DNA of 64,000 nt, from positions 682,001-746,000 of the forward strand of contig NZ_LBHV01000002.1 in the NCBI RefSeq assembly GCF_001005825.1, in the 5' to 3' direction. Below are positions 8,856 to 17,495 of the stretch, piece by piece. The translations under genes were made by a program, and so were the position numbers. This DNA is from Rhizobium sp. LC145 (GTDB lineage Bacteria > Pseudomonadota > Alphaproteobacteria > Rhizobiales > Rhizobiaceae). Position 1 is the stretch's first letter. Every line of letters starts with the position of its first letter. The notes below the pieces were generated by a model that worked only from the letters and a program-made list of their open reading frames with translations, was not told the DNA's origin and made no database searches.

Positions 8856-9746
8856 CTACTTCATTGCCCTGATCAGCCTGTCCGCGAAGCTGGCTGCAGC
8901 GATCGGAAGAACCCGCCCTCGAAGCTGACAGAGTACAAGGTCCGAGCGGGGTATGTCGCGCTCGTCGATGGCGCGGCCGATGATCCCCATCCCGAAATCC
9001 TCGCGCGGCGCTCCAGCTTCGATCTGGAACGAGATCATGTTTCCACGAAGGGCTAGCCCTCTCAACATCTCGAACGAATTGGATTCAGCCATGATATCGA
9101 AACGAAAATCGCGGCGGGCGATGACTTCATCCAGAACTTGCCTGCCTCCGAGACTTTGATCGGGCAGTGCGAGCGGATAGCCGACGCAGTCCGACAGCCG
9201 CAGCATCTGTTTTGCAGCCAAAGGGTGATCGTCCCGCATGATCGCGACCAGCCTTTGCGGAACCGAGGTGAGGATGCGAACGGCAGGCCGCATGACGGCA
9301 CGATAAACGAGAGCGAGATCGACGTCGTACTCGATGAGCGCTGCGATCGCGGCGCCATGATCCATCACCTTAAGATCAAAGACGAGGCGTGGGTTATCTT
9401 TTCGGAAGTCGCCGATCTGAGAGGGCAGAAAATCAAGCGCCAGGGCCTGGCTGCAGGCGATCTTGACCGGACCACGCCGTAGTCCGCGCAAATCCTCCAC
9501 CTGTGAGCTGAGGCGCTCGGCATCGGCGATCTGGCTCCTGGCATAGCGAACGAACATCTCGCCGGCAGTGGTCAGCTTCACGCCTCGCGCACGTCTTTCG
9601 AAAATTGGAGTCCCTATCTCGGATTCGAGATCCTGAATCTTGCGGTTCATCGCCGAAGCCGTGATGTTCATCCGCTCCGCAGCCTGCCGGATCGAGCCTG
9701 CTTTGGCAATTTCAGAAACCTGCTGCAGCAATTTCAGGTGACGCAT
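8856..9746 (-). CDS. LysR-family transcriptional regulator
   Basis: A 296-residue regulator with an N-terminal winged HTH (residues 1-60: LLQQVSEIAKAGSIRQAAERMN...SAMNRKIQDLE) followed by a LysR substrate-binding domain. I start it at ATG 9746 (reverse strand), preceded by GGGAG, because the frame upstream looks non-coding and normal LysR proteins begin near MRHLKLL. It is transcribed away from the binding-protein operon at 9896 across a 149-base promoter region, the usual LysR arrangement, so it probably controls that operon in response to the imported compound. Confidence 0.9.
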   Translation of the reverse strand: MRHLKLLQQVSEIAKAGSIRQAAERMNITASAMNRKIQDLESEIGTPIFERRARGVKLTTAGEMFVRYARSQIADAERLSSQVEDLRGLRRGPVKIACSQALALDFLPSQIGDFRKDNPRLVFDLKVMDHGAAIAALIEYDVDLALVYRAVMRPAVRILTSVPQRLVAIMRDDHPLAAKQMLRLSDCVGYPLALPDQSLGGRQVLDEVIARRDFRFDIMAESNSFEMLRGLALRGNMISFQIEAGAPREDFGMGIIGRAIDERDIPRSDLVLCQLRGRVLPIAAASFADRLIRAMK

Positions 9747-9800
9747 CGCATACTCCCAGTGAGGCCTTTTTGGCACCGCTAATGAACGATAATTGCGGTT

Positions 9801-9827
9801 GAGATACACACTGGACCGTGTACTCTC
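9801..9827. promoter_or_regulatory. Candidate LysR operator (imperfect inverted repeat)
   Basis: Within the divergent region, GAGATACAC (9801-9809) and GTGTACTCTC (9818-9827) form an inverted repeat with a one-base offset around ACTGGACC. It lies about 70 bases before the start of the binding protein and 55 bases before the LysR start, where an activator or autorepressor site is expected. This is inference from position and symmetry. Confidence 0.4.
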
Positions 9828-9895
9828 GCATTGCAACATAAACGAATGAGCCGTCGTGAACGGCGGCCTCCACCGACCAGACAAGGGAACAAAAA

Positions 9896-10945
9896 ATGGC
9901 TGATCACCAGATGAAGACGCGCGCCCGCAGAACAATACTGGCCGCGATGGCGGCTTTTGCACCGCTCAGCGCAGCCCCTGCTGCGCAGGCCGAGACCGAC
10001 ATCAAGCTTGTCCTCAATTGGAAATACCAGGGCCCGCAGGGCCTGCTGTTCCTCGCCGAGGACAAGGGTTACTTCAAGGAAGAAGGCTTAAGCGTTACCA
10101 TGGACCAAGGCAACGGTTCCGGCGCAGCGGTTCCACTCGTTGCCAACGGCGCCTATGACATGGGTTTCGGGGATATCAATGCCCTCATCGAACTTGCCGC
10201 CAAGAAGCCTGAAGATGCGCCAGTCGGCATCTTCATGATGTACAATCAGCCCCCCTTCACCATCGCAGTCAAGGCCGACAGCCCGATCAAGTCGCCGAGT
10301 GATTTCCCCGGGCACACATTTGGTGGCGCTGCCAATGATGGCGCACTCAAGCTCTTCCCTGCTCTGTGCTCGATTTCCAAGACCGATTGCTCGAAGGTCG
10401 AAGTAACCAACATGCAGCCGAACTTGCGCGAGCAAATGCTGATGAAGGGCCAAGTCGATGGTGTATTCGGTTACGTCAACACCATCCGCTTCAGCGCTAA
10501 GCTGATCGGTGTCGATCCGGACAAGGAAATCCGCCTTATCAACTACGGCGACTACGGGATGGATCTTTATTCCAACGCCATCATCGTCGCCAAGAGCTTT
10601 GTGAAGGAAAACCCGGAAGCCGTGAAGGGATTTCTGCGCGCGCTCAACAAGAGCATCAAGGACGCCATCAAGGACCCCGATGCGGCCGTCGCGGCGGTAA
10701 AGGCGCGCGAACCGCTGATCAAGACCGACGTGGAGCGCGAACGTTTCGACGCAACGCTGGCCGACGAAATGGCGCATCCCGAAGTCGCCACGATCGGCCT
10801 TGGCGATGTCGATGAAGCACGCCTTGCAAAGTCCATCGACATCCTCGTCCAGGCAAACGGCCTGCCGCGCACGCCATCGGTCAACGAAGTGTTCGACCGC
10901 AGCTTTCTGCCGGCCAAGAGCGAGCTCCTGACCTCAGTCAAATAA
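9896..10945 (+). CDS. NitT/TauT (SsuA/THI5)-type ABC substrate-binding protein
   Basis: A 349-residue periplasmic binding protein, first gene of the LysR-linked operon. The signal peptide has a twin-arginine-like KTRARR start, a hydrophobic run and an APAAQA-E cleavage site. The mature protein has IKLVLNWKYQG, AYDMGFGDINA, MMYNQPPF and NYGDYGMDLYSN blocks and two cysteines (CSISKTDC) absent from the paralogue at 6296. The SDR, cyclic amidase, ATPase and permease follow it on the same strand. It probably captures the operon's substrate, a small ring compound judging by the enzymes encoded downstream. Confidence 0.88.
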   Translation: MADHQMKTRARRTILAAMAAFAPLSAAPAAQAETDIKLVLNWKYQGPQGLLFLAEDKGYFKEEGLSVTMDQGNGSGAAVPLVANGAYDMGFGDINALIELAAKKPEDAPVGIFMMYNQPPFTIAVKADSPIKSPSDFPGHTFGGAANDGALKLFPALCSISKTDCSKVEVTNMQPNLREQMLMKGQVDGVFGYVNTIRFSAKLIGVDPDKEIRLINYGDYGMDLYSNAIIVAKSFVKENPEAVKGFLRALNKSIKDAIKDPDAAVAAVKAREPLIKTDVERERFDATLADEMAHPEVATIGLGDVDEARLAKSIDILVQANGLPRTPSVNEVFDRSFLPAKSELLTSVK

Positions 10946-10947
10946 GA

Positions 10948-10968
10948 AACGGCGCGTAACGCGCCGTT
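10948..10968 (+). terminator. Stem-loop between binding protein and SDR
   Basis: Nine-base perfect arms AACGGCGCG / CGCGCCGTT with loop TAA, starting 3 bases after the stop codon. A C-rich stretch rather than a T run follows, so it is more likely an mRNA-stabilising or partially terminating hairpin than a full terminator. Such hairpins often raise the level of binding protein over downstream genes. Confidence 0.65.
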
Positions 10969-11003
10969 CCCCCTCCCCCAGACGATATGAACGGAACAAC
11001 ATC

Positions 11004-11795
11004 ATGGACTTGATGCTGAAGGATAAGGTCGTATTCATCACCGGCCCGGCAAAGGGCATGGGCGCCGCCATCACCGTTGCCTTCGCTAAGGAAGGCTGCA
11101 AGCTCGCGCTTGTCGGCCGTGATACGGCGGCCATGGAACCGGTGGCCGAAGAGGCTCAGTCCAAAGATTGCTCAGCTGTCGTCATTGGTTGCGATCTGAC
11201 GGATGCCGCACAATGCGACGCAGCTGCCAGCAAGACGGTTGAAACCTTCGGCCGCATCGACGTGCTGGTCAATGTTGCCGGCGGCTCCGGTCCCATGGGC
11301 AAGACCGGTGTCGAAACCACGCCGGAGGAATTCGACGAGATCGTCACACTTAACATGAACGGCTGCTTCCACACGATCCGCTCGGTCCTGCCGGCGATGA
11401 TCGAGAACCGATATGGCAAGATCGTCAATGTCGGCGGCACCTTCGGGATGAAGGGGCGCGCGGGACGTCTCGCCTACTCTGCCTCCAAATGGGGCCTGCG
11501 CGGCATCACCAAGAGCTTTGCGCTGGAAGTCGGACAGCACAATATCAACGTCAACTGCGTTGCCCCAGGCATGGTCGATGGGCCGCGTTTCCGTGACAAG
11601 GTCTGCAGGACCATGGCCCTTAAGCTCGGCATTTCCGAGGAAGAGGCCGCCATCCGCCACGCGGAAGACTACGCGCTGAAGCGCATCACCGTCGATGAGG
11701 ACGTCGCTAGTGCCTGCCTGTTCCTCGCCAGCGACGTCTCGCGCCAAATCACCGGCGTCGATCTGCCCGTCGATGGCGGATGGGCTGCCCTTTAA
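11004..11795 (+). CDS. Short-chain dehydrogenase/reductase (SDR)
   Basis: A 263-residue classical SDR with TGPAKGMG (13-20, dinucleotide binding), NVAGG (90-94), Y158-x3-K162 (YSASK) and a C-terminal PVDGG. The catalytic serine expected 13 residues before the tyrosine is G145 in NVGGTFG, with T146 next to it. This variant is unusual and may alter the reaction. Its place between a binding protein and a dihydroorotase-like enzyme suggests oxidation or reduction of a ring or side-chain hydroxyl or keto group before ring opening. The substrate is unknown. Confidence 0.85.
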   Translation: MDLMLKDKVVFITGPAKGMGAAITVAFAKEGCKLALVGRDTAAMEPVAEEAQSKDCSAVVIGCDLTDAAQCDAAASKTVETFGRIDVLVNVAGGSGPMGKTGVETTPEEFDEIVTLNMNGCFHTIRSVLPAMIENRYGKIVNVGGTFGMKGRAGRLAYSASKWGLRGITKSFALEVGQHNINVNCVAPGMVDGPRFRDKVCRTMALKLGISEEEAAIRHAEDYALKRITVDEDVASACLFLASDVSRQITGVDLPVDGGWAAL

Positions 11796-11807
11796 GGAGA
11801 TTTCAAC

Positions 11808-13241
11808 ATGACCAGCCAGATCATCGCGGACCTCGTCGTCAACGGCGGGACGATCGTCACCCCGGATACGCAATATCAGGCCAGCATCGCCATCAAAGGC
11901 GGCAAGATCCTCGCGATCGGCGATGAAGAAGCCATGCCCGAGGCGAAAGAGAGCCTGGATGCAACAGGCCTCCATATTTTGCCCGGCGCAATCGACGTGC
12001 ATGTTCATTTCCGCGATCCCGGCTATCCGCAGAAGGAAGATTTTGCCAGCGGCACGGCGGCAGCCGCTTTCGGCGGTGTGACCACCGTCTTCGACATGCC
12101 GAACACCCTGCCCGCGGTCGCCGATGCCAGGTCCTTGGCAGAGAAACATGCGCTTGCCGCCGCCAAGGCCCATGTTGATTACGGCCTCTACGCCGTGCTC
12201 GGCGAAGACAGTCTACCCAATATCGCAGCGTTGATCGAAGGCGGCATCATCGGCTTCAAATGCTACATGGGCAATACGTTCGGCCGCATTCCGTCTCCGA
12301 CGACCGGTGCCATGCTCGAACTTTTCGAGATCGTGGCCCCGACCGGCAAACGCATCTCACTGCATGCCGAAACAAACTCGATCATGGAACGCCGTGAGGC
12401 GCGTCTGCGCGCCATGGGCCGCACCGACCCGCTTGCACACCTCGCCGCCCGCCCAGCAATCGTCGCCACCGAAGCCGTAGAACGCGCGGCAACGCTTGCG
12501 GAATGGACCGGAGCCCGCATCCATATCCTGCACATCTCGTCAGCGGCTGAACTTCGGCCTTTGGCGGAGGCCAAGGCCCGGGGTGTCGACATCACCGGCG
12601 AGACCTGCCCCCAATATCTGCTTCTCTCGACCAACGATTACGAGGAAAAGAGCGGCGTCATCCGCGTCAACCCGCCGGTGCGCGAGATCGAGAACCAAGG
12701 CCCTATCTGGCAGGCGCTCGTCGGCGGCACGATCGACATGATCGCCACCGACCATGCTCCCCATTCCGTCGAAGAGAAAACGCGTGAAGATATCTGGACC
12801 GTCGATTGCGGCTTCCCCGGTGTCGAAACACAGATGCCGCTGATGTTGACCGAGGTTGCCCGCCGGCAGGCGAGCCTGTCAGACTACGTTCGCTGGAGTG
12901 CAGAAAGGCCAGCAAAGTGCTGGGGTCTGTACCCGACCAAGGGCGCGCTGATGGTCGGCTCCGACGCAGATCTTGCCATCGTCGATACCAATCGCGAGTG
13001 GACGATCGACGATGCCAAGACCCAATCGACGGCCAAAATCTCGCCATGGCACGGCATGAAGGCCACCGCACTGCCGGTCCATACCATCGTGCGGGGCCGC
13101 TTCGCGATGAAGCACCGTACGCTGCAGAACGAAGCGAAGGGCTGGGGCCGTTCGGTTCATGCGATCCAGCAAATGCCGACACCCGACATCCGTAACGCCG
13201 ACCAGACAATGGCAGCCGTCACTGCTCCCCGGAAGGGTTGA
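11808..13241 (+). CDS. Dihydroorotase-like cyclic amidohydrolase (DHOase/allantoinase family)
   Basis: A 477-residue amidohydrolase. It shows H65-x-H67 with R69 (DVHVHFRDPG), N99 (FDMPNT), the carbamylated lysine K151 (GFKCYMG), H186 and H242 as metal ligands, and D315 (ATDHAPH). HxHxR plus MPN is the dihydroorotase signature: in known DHOases the Arg and Asn hold the substrate carboxylate. D-hydantoinases and many allantoinases differ there. It is about 50 residues longer than typical type I PyrC. It begins 12 bases after the SDR in a transporter operon, so a catabolic role, hydrolysing a dihydro-ring to an N-carbamoyl acid, is more likely than biosynthesis. Confidence 0.85.
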   Translation: MTSQIIADLVVNGGTIVTPDTQYQASIAIKGGKILAIGDEEAMPEAKESLDATGLHILPGAIDVHVHFRDPGYPQKEDFASGTAAAAFGGVTTVFDMPNTLPAVADARSLAEKHALAAAKAHVDYGLYAVLGEDSLPNIAALIEGGIIGFKCYMGNTFGRIPSPTTGAMLELFEIVAPTGKRISLHAETNSIMERREARLRAMGRTDPLAHLAARPAIVATEAVERAATLAEWTGARIHILHISSAAELRPLAEAKARGVDITGETCPQYLLLSTNDYEEKSGVIRVNPPVREIENQGPIWQALVGGTIDMIATDHAPHSVEEKTREDIWTVDCGFPGVETQMPLMLTEVARRQASLSDYVRWSAERPAKCWGLYPTKGALMVGSDADLAIVDTNREWTIDDAKTQSTAKISPWHGMKATALPVHTIVRGRFAMKHRTLQNEAKGWGRSVHAIQQMPTPDIRNADQTMAAVTAPRKG

Positions 13242-13246
13242 TCGCC

Positions 13247-14086
13247 ATGAACCAAGCTCTCGCGACTGGGGTCGCGCCCCGTAATCCTGTGATCGATCTG
13301 GAACGAGTAAACGTCACCTTTGGGGGCGAAAAGAACAAAACGGTGGCCCTGGCGGAGACGTCGCTGCGGATTGAGAAGGGGGAGTTCGTCGCCTTGGTCG
13401 GGCCATCCGGCTGCGGCAAGTCGACGATCCTGAAGCTCGTAGCCGGCACGCTCTCGCCGTCCGAAGGCCACATCTTCGTCACCGGGCGAGAGATCGGTGC
13501 CAACGAGGTGCGGATCGGCATGGCGTTCCAGAATCCGACCCTGCTGCCGTGGCTCAACATCCGCGACAACGTGATGATGCCGCTGAAGATCGTTCCGCCC
13601 TTCAAGCATGGCTATGCGAAGAAAAAGAAGGGCGAGTACCGGGAACGCGCTGAGGCGCTTCTCGCCAAGGTCGGGCTGTCCGGTTTCGGTGAAAAATTCC
13701 CCTGGCAGCTCTCAGGCGGCATGCAGCAGCGCGCCTCCCTATGCCGCGCACTGATCCACGATCCGACCCTGCTCCTGCTTGATGAACCATTCGGCGCGCT
13801 CGATCAGTTTACCCGCGAGGAACTCTGGGAAATCATGCAGAATCTCTGGATCGAGAAGAAGCCGACAGTTCTCCTGGTGACCCATGACCTCAAGGAGGCA
13901 GCCTACCTTGCCTCGCGTATTTGCGTCATGCAGGCGCGGCCGGGACGCATCATAGAAGACAGTACCGTGCCTTTCGCCCGGCCACGTACAATCGATGTGT
14001 CCTTCGAACCCGATTTCGTTTCCCTCACGCAGAGGCTCCGCGAGCGCATCGTCGCGGTCCGAGCCGTCAAGGAGCAACAGCCATGA
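13247..14086 (+). CDS. ABC transporter ATP-binding protein, NitT/TauT (SsuB-like) type
   Basis: A 279-residue single ATPase with Walker A GPSGCGKST, Q-loop FQNPTLLPW, signature LSGGMQQRA, Walker B LLLLDEPFGALD and the H-loop LLVTHDLKEA. The ATG at 13247 has GGAAGGG 9-15 bases upstream; the in-frame TTG at 13238 sits over the previous stop and is rejected. It overlaps the permease start by ATGA. It energises uptake for the binding protein at 9896 and possibly also for the orphan binding protein at 6296. Confidence 0.9.
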   Translation: MNQALATGVAPRNPVIDLERVNVTFGGEKNKTVALAETSLRIEKGEFVALVGPSGCGKSTILKLVAGTLSPSEGHIFVTGREIGANEVRIGMAFQNPTLLPWLNIRDNVMMPLKIVPPFKHGYAKKKKGEYRERAEALLAKVGLSGFGEKFPWQLSGGMQQRASLCRALIHDPTLLLLDEPFGALDQFTREELWEIMQNLWIEKKPTVLLVTHDLKEAAYLASRICVMQARPGRIIEDSTVPFARPRTIDVSFEPDFVSLTQRLRERIVAVRAVKEQQP

Positions 14087-14859
14087 AGCCGGACACCAGA
14101 CGCCGCGTTCTCTCCGCCTGCTGCATTCTCGGCTCCTTCGTTGCCTGGGAAGCCATCTGCCTTGCATTCGGCGTTTCGGATATGGTTCTGCCAAGGCCGA
14201 CGCAAGCGGTCTACACGCTGGTCTCGCAGTTTCCCGCGATCTGGCCGCACGCGTTCCAGACCATTTATACGACTTTGGTCGGGCTGGGGCTCGGCATCTT
14301 GATCGGTGTCCTTCTCGGCATGTTGATCGGCTCCTCGAGGCTTGCCTATGACGTCGCCTATCCAATGTTGGTCGGCTTTTCCTCGATCCCCAAGGTCGCC
14401 ATCGTGCCGATTCTCGTGCTCTGGTTTGGCGCTGGAACGGTACCGGCCATTCTCACGGCGATGGTCATGTGTGTCTTCCCGATCGTGGTCAACGTCGCAA
14501 CAGGGCTTGCTTCGACGGAGCCCGAACTACAGGATGTCATGCGAACGCTGAAGGCCACGAAGCTCGAGATCCTCTGGAATATCGGCCTGCCGCGGACGAT
14601 GCCTTATTTCTTCGCATCGCTTAAGGTCGCCGCGACCCTCGCCTTCGTCGGCACGGTCATTGCCGAAACAGTCGCCTCGAACCGGGGCATCGGCAACCTG
14701 ATGATGATTGCGAGCTCCAGTTTCGACGTGCCGCTCGTCTTTGCCGGACTGTTCATTCTCGCCGGCCTCGGCGTCACCCTCTACATCGTATTCTCCGCCA
14801 TCGAAGCCCGCGTGACCGGCTGGGCAGTGCGCAGCGACGATTTCGTCTCCAACGGCTGA
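14083..14859 (+). CDS. ABC transporter permease, NitT/TauT type
   Basis: A 258-residue inner-membrane protein with about six hydrophobic segments. The coupling EAA loop is visible around ELQDVMRTLKATKLEILWNIGLPRTMPY. The sequence MVLPRPTQAVYTL near the N-terminus is typical of SsuC/TauC permeases. The ATG at 14083 overlaps the ATPase stop, showing translational coupling. With the ATPase and binding protein it completes one importer. Confidence 0.9.
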   Translation: MKPDTRRRVLSACCILGSFVAWEAICLAFGVSDMVLPRPTQAVYTLVSQFPAIWPHAFQTIYTTLVGLGLGILIGVLLGMLIGSSRLAYDVAYPMLVGFSSIPKVAIVPILVLWFGAGTVPAILTAMVMCVFPIVVNVATGLASTEPELQDVMRTLKATKLEILWNIGLPRTMPYFFASLKVAATLAFVGTVIAETVASNRGIGNLMMIASSSFDVPLVFAGLFILAGLGVTLYIVFSAIEARVTGWAVRSDDFVSNG

Positions 14860-14886
14860 TCTCTTTAAACCCACTCTCGCAGTATC

Positions 14887-14903
14887 CCTCTCGTCGAGAG
14901 AGG
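14887..14903 (+). terminator. Small stem-loop after permease
   Basis: CCTCTC / GAGAGG arms around GTCGA, 28 bases after the permease stop and 21 bases before the next start. It is short and lacks a T run, so probably a processing or attenuation element separating transporter from enzyme genes. Weakly supported. Confidence 0.35.
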
Positions 14904-14923
14904 CCACATTCACAGGAACCGTC

Positions 14924-15337
14924 ATGACAAAGCTCAAGATCACCGCCGACCCCTTCACCTTCGATGCCCGACTGGAAACTCAGGATGCGCCGAAGACCTG
15001 CGCTTCCTTCCTCAAGCGCCTCCCGTACGAAAGCAAGATCGTTCACGTCCGTTGGAGCGGTGAAGGCGTCTGGGTCCCGCTCGGCGACGAAGACTTCGAA
15101 GTCACCTATGAGAACCACACGAGCCATCCGGCCCCCGGCCACATCATCCTTTACCCGGGCGGTATCAGCGAGACGGAAATACTGCTTGCATATGGCGGCG
15201 TCGACTTCTCCTCCAAGATGGGGCAACTGGCCGGCAATCACTTCATCACCCTGACCTCAGGGCTCGACAACCTGAAGGCACTCGGCAATATGACACTCTG
15301 GGAAGGTGCCCAGCCCATCCGCTTCGAACTAGCCTGA
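14924..15337 (+). CDS. DUF3830-like (cyclophilin-fold) protein
   Basis: A 137-residue protein that I recognise as DUF3830-like from its NHTSHPAPGHIILYPGGISETEILLAYG core and C-terminal GQLAGNHFITL segment. Such proteins are predicted to have a cyclophilin-like beta-barrel and are found beside amidases and amidohydrolases. AGGAA precedes the ATG by 6 bases. It sits between the importer and an acetamidase/formamidase 6 bases downstream, so it is probably a partner or small enzyme of the same pathway. No catalytic role is established. Confidence 0.7.
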   Translation: MTKLKITADPFTFDARLETQDAPKTCASFLKRLPYESKIVHVRWSGEGVWVPLGDEDFEVTYENHTSHPAPGHIILYPGGISETEILLAYGGVDFSSKMGQLAGNHFITLTSGLDNLKALGNMTLWEGAQPIRFELA

Positions 15338-15342
15338 TCGGT

Positions 15343-16299
15343 ATGCCTCATCACGACGTCTTCCCCACACCCAGAACCGTGCATTGGGGCAGCCTCGATG
15401 CCAGCCTGCCAGCAGTTCTCGAGATCGAGCAGGGAGACACGGTGACGATTCACAGTGTCAGCGGCGCGCCTGGAGAGATCTCCAACGATCCAGCGTATTC
15501 GGTGAGGCCGGAACTGCGGGCGATCCATGAGACCCAGGTTCCGTCGCCGGGCCCTCATATCCTGACAGGTCCCGTCCATGTTCGTGGAGCGGAGCCTGGC
15601 GACATGCTGCGCGTCGAGATCCTCGACATACAGCTGCGCGACGATTGGGGCTTCAATATCATCAGGCCAGGCAAGGGCGCGCTGCCGGACGATTTCACCG
15701 AAGACCAGATTGTGCATCTGGGCATCGACCGTGAAGCCGGAACAATTGACACACCCTGGGGCATGGTCCTGCCGGCTCGGCCCTTTTTCGGGGTCATGGC
15801 GACGGCGCCACGCACCGAAGACGGCCCTCTGACATCAATCATTCCGGGTTACTTCGGTGGCAACATGGATAACCGGGAACTGACTGCCGGCTCCGTGCTC
15901 TATCTACCCGTCTCCGTCGAAGGCGCCTTGTTTTCCGCCGGCGACGGGCATGCGTCGCAAGGTGATGGCGAAGTCTGCTTGACCGCCGTGGAGACCGGAC
16001 TGAGCGGCACGTTCAGGTTCGACCTCATCAAGAACGCGACATTCTCAATACCCTATGCGGAAACGCCCGATCACCTGATTGCCATGGCTTTCGATGAGGA
16101 TCTGCAGCAGGCGATGCAGGCCGCTTTACGTGCCGCGATCCGGATGATCGTCCACCGGTGCGCGATAACATCGGCGCAAGCCTACAGCCTCTGCAGCATG
16201 GCTGCCGATGTCCGCATCACTCAAGTCGTCAACATCAAGAAGGGTGTGCATGTGATGATCCCCAGAACCCTTCTGCTCCAGAAGGCCAGGGAGGCCTGA
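15343..16299 (+). CDS. Acetamidase/formamidase family protein (FmdA/AmdA)
   Basis: A 318-residue enzyme of the FmdA_AmdA family, which hydrolyses formamide, acetamide and related short or N-acyl amides. Family features visible are the N-terminal WGSLDASLPAV, GPVHVRGAEPGDMLRVEI, FGGNMDNRELTAGSVLYLPV and SAGDGHASQGDGEV. The GDGH histidine belongs to the zinc site of the family. It lies 6 bases after the DUF3830-like gene and 2 bases before an HD gene. It likely releases ammonia or formate from an acyclic amide made after ring opening. Confidence 0.87.
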   Translation: MPHHDVFPTPRTVHWGSLDASLPAVLEIEQGDTVTIHSVSGAPGEISNDPAYSVRPELRAIHETQVPSPGPHILTGPVHVRGAEPGDMLRVEILDIQLRDDWGFNIIRPGKGALPDDFTEDQIVHLGIDREAGTIDTPWGMVLPARPFFGVMATAPRTEDGPLTSIIPGYFGGNMDNRELTAGSVLYLPVSVEGALFSAGDGHASQGDGEVCLTAVETGLSGTFRFDLIKNATFSIPYAETPDHLIAMAFDEDLQQAMQAALRAAIRMIVHRCAITSAQAYSLCSMAADVRITQVVNIKKGVHVMIPRTLLLQKAREA

Positions 16300-16300
16300 C

Positions 16301-16966
16301 ATGCTGGAACATACCACTGCAGCCCGTCTCGAAAGCCTGTTTGGCAACAAACGCCTGATGCAGCAACTAACTTTCATTCTTGAAGTGGAGAAGCTGAAGA
16401 CCGTCTTGCGAAGAACCTCACTCCTCGACCGCTCCCGCGTCGAAAACGATGCAGAACATACGTGGCAACTGGCCTTGATGGCTATGGTACTGTCAGAGCA
16501 TTCGCGAGAACCCGTCGATCTCCTGCGTGTCATCAAGATGCTGCTCATCCATGACGTTGTTGAGATCGATGCCGGCGACACCTTCGCCTATGACCATGTT
16601 GCCCAGGTCAGCCAAGCCGAGCGGGAGATCAAGGCCGCCGACCGGATATTTGCGATTCTGCCCGAGGGGCAGGCAAAGGAGTTTCGGGAGCTCTGGGATG
16701 AATTCGAGTTGAAGGCGACGAAAGAATCTCGCTTCGCCAATGCCATGGACCGGCTGCAGCCTACGCTCCATAATTTCCTCACCGAGGGCGGCACCTGGAA
16801 TACCAATGGCGTGACCTCCATCGACGTCGAACATCGGACGGCGCCGATCGCCCTTGCATCCGAGAGTCTCGGCCAACTCTGCGAGACGCTGATCGCCATC
16901 GCGATCGAACAGGGCATTCTTACCCCGGGGCCTAATGCCCAGCGCCTTTCCACCACCCAGCGGTAA
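16301..16966 (+). CDS. HD-domain phosphohydrolase (YfbR/HDDC2-like 5'-nucleotidase family)
   Basis: A 221-residue HD protein: histidine in ENDAEHTW, the HD pair in MLLIHDVVEIDAGDTF and the distal Asp in FANAMDRLQP. This pattern is that of the YfbR/HDDC2 group, some of whose members are 5'-deoxynucleotidases. The ATG follows the formamidase stop by one base. If it is a nucleotidase, it would connect nucleotide or nucleoside metabolism to the pathway, in line with the nucleoside genes on the opposite strand. Other phosphomonoester substrates are possible. Confidence 0.8.
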   Translation: MLEHTTAARLESLFGNKRLMQQLTFILEVEKLKTVLRRTSLLDRSRVENDAEHTWQLALMAMVLSEHSREPVDLLRVIKMLLIHDVVEIDAGDTFAYDHVAQVSQAEREIKAADRIFAILPEGQAKEFRELWDEFELKATKESRFANAMDRLQPTLHNFLTEGGTWNTNGVTSIDVEHRTAPIALASESLGQLCETLIAIAIEQGILTPGPNAQRLSTTQR

Positions 16967-16985
16967 TAGCAGCAGGAGTTCCACC

Positions 16986-17420
16986 ATGTTGACGATTAAG
17001 CGGCTCAGTCTTGCCGACGCCCGTATCCTGATTGAAGGCGCCAGCGCCAAAGCCGTCGAAATCGGCGTGCCGATGTGCATCGCAATCTCGGATGAATCCG
17101 GTCAGTTGATTGCCTTCGAGCGGATGGATGGCGGTAAGATCACCAGTTCGATTATTGCCCAGGACAAGGCCTATACTGCGGCCGGCGCCAAGCGGACAAC
17201 TGAGAGCTACGGGACAGCCAGTCAGCCCGGAAGCCCTGCCTACGGGATCAACTCTGCGATCGGCGGTCGGCTCCTCGTAGTTGGCGGCGGCCTGCCTGTT
17301 GTGGTCGATGGCGAGGTAGTTGGCGCAATCGGGGTAAGCTCGGGTACACCCGCGCAGGACATCGAGTGTGCGCAGTCAGGAATTGACCGTTTTATGACTT
17401 GGATGAAGTCAAAAGAATGA
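16986..17420 (+). CDS. HbpS/GlcG (heme-degrading HbpS-like) family protein
   Basis: A 144-residue protein of the GlcG/HbpS family, with the conserved SLADARILIEGA start, VPMCIAISDESGQLIAFERMDG strand pair and the GLPVVVDGEVVGAIGVSSGTPAQDIECAQSGI C-terminal block. AGGAG stands 7-11 bases before the chosen ATG. Members occur next to many catabolic operons; a binding or chaperone-like role is usual speculation and no reaction is firmly assigned. It is the last plus-strand gene before the convergent deoB. Confidence 0.82.
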   Translation: MLTIKRLSLADARILIEGASAKAVEIGVPMCIAISDESGQLIAFERMDGGKITSSIIAQDKAYTAAGAKRTTESYGTASQPGSPAYGINSAIGGRLLVVGGGLPVVVDGEVVGAIGVSSGTPAQDIECAQSGIDRFMTWMKSKE

Positions 17421-17495
17421 GCATGTCGGGCTGCAACACACACCTGAGGTCTTGATGGGATCAGGGTCGGTGACAAGCTAACGCCTCTTTCCTCA

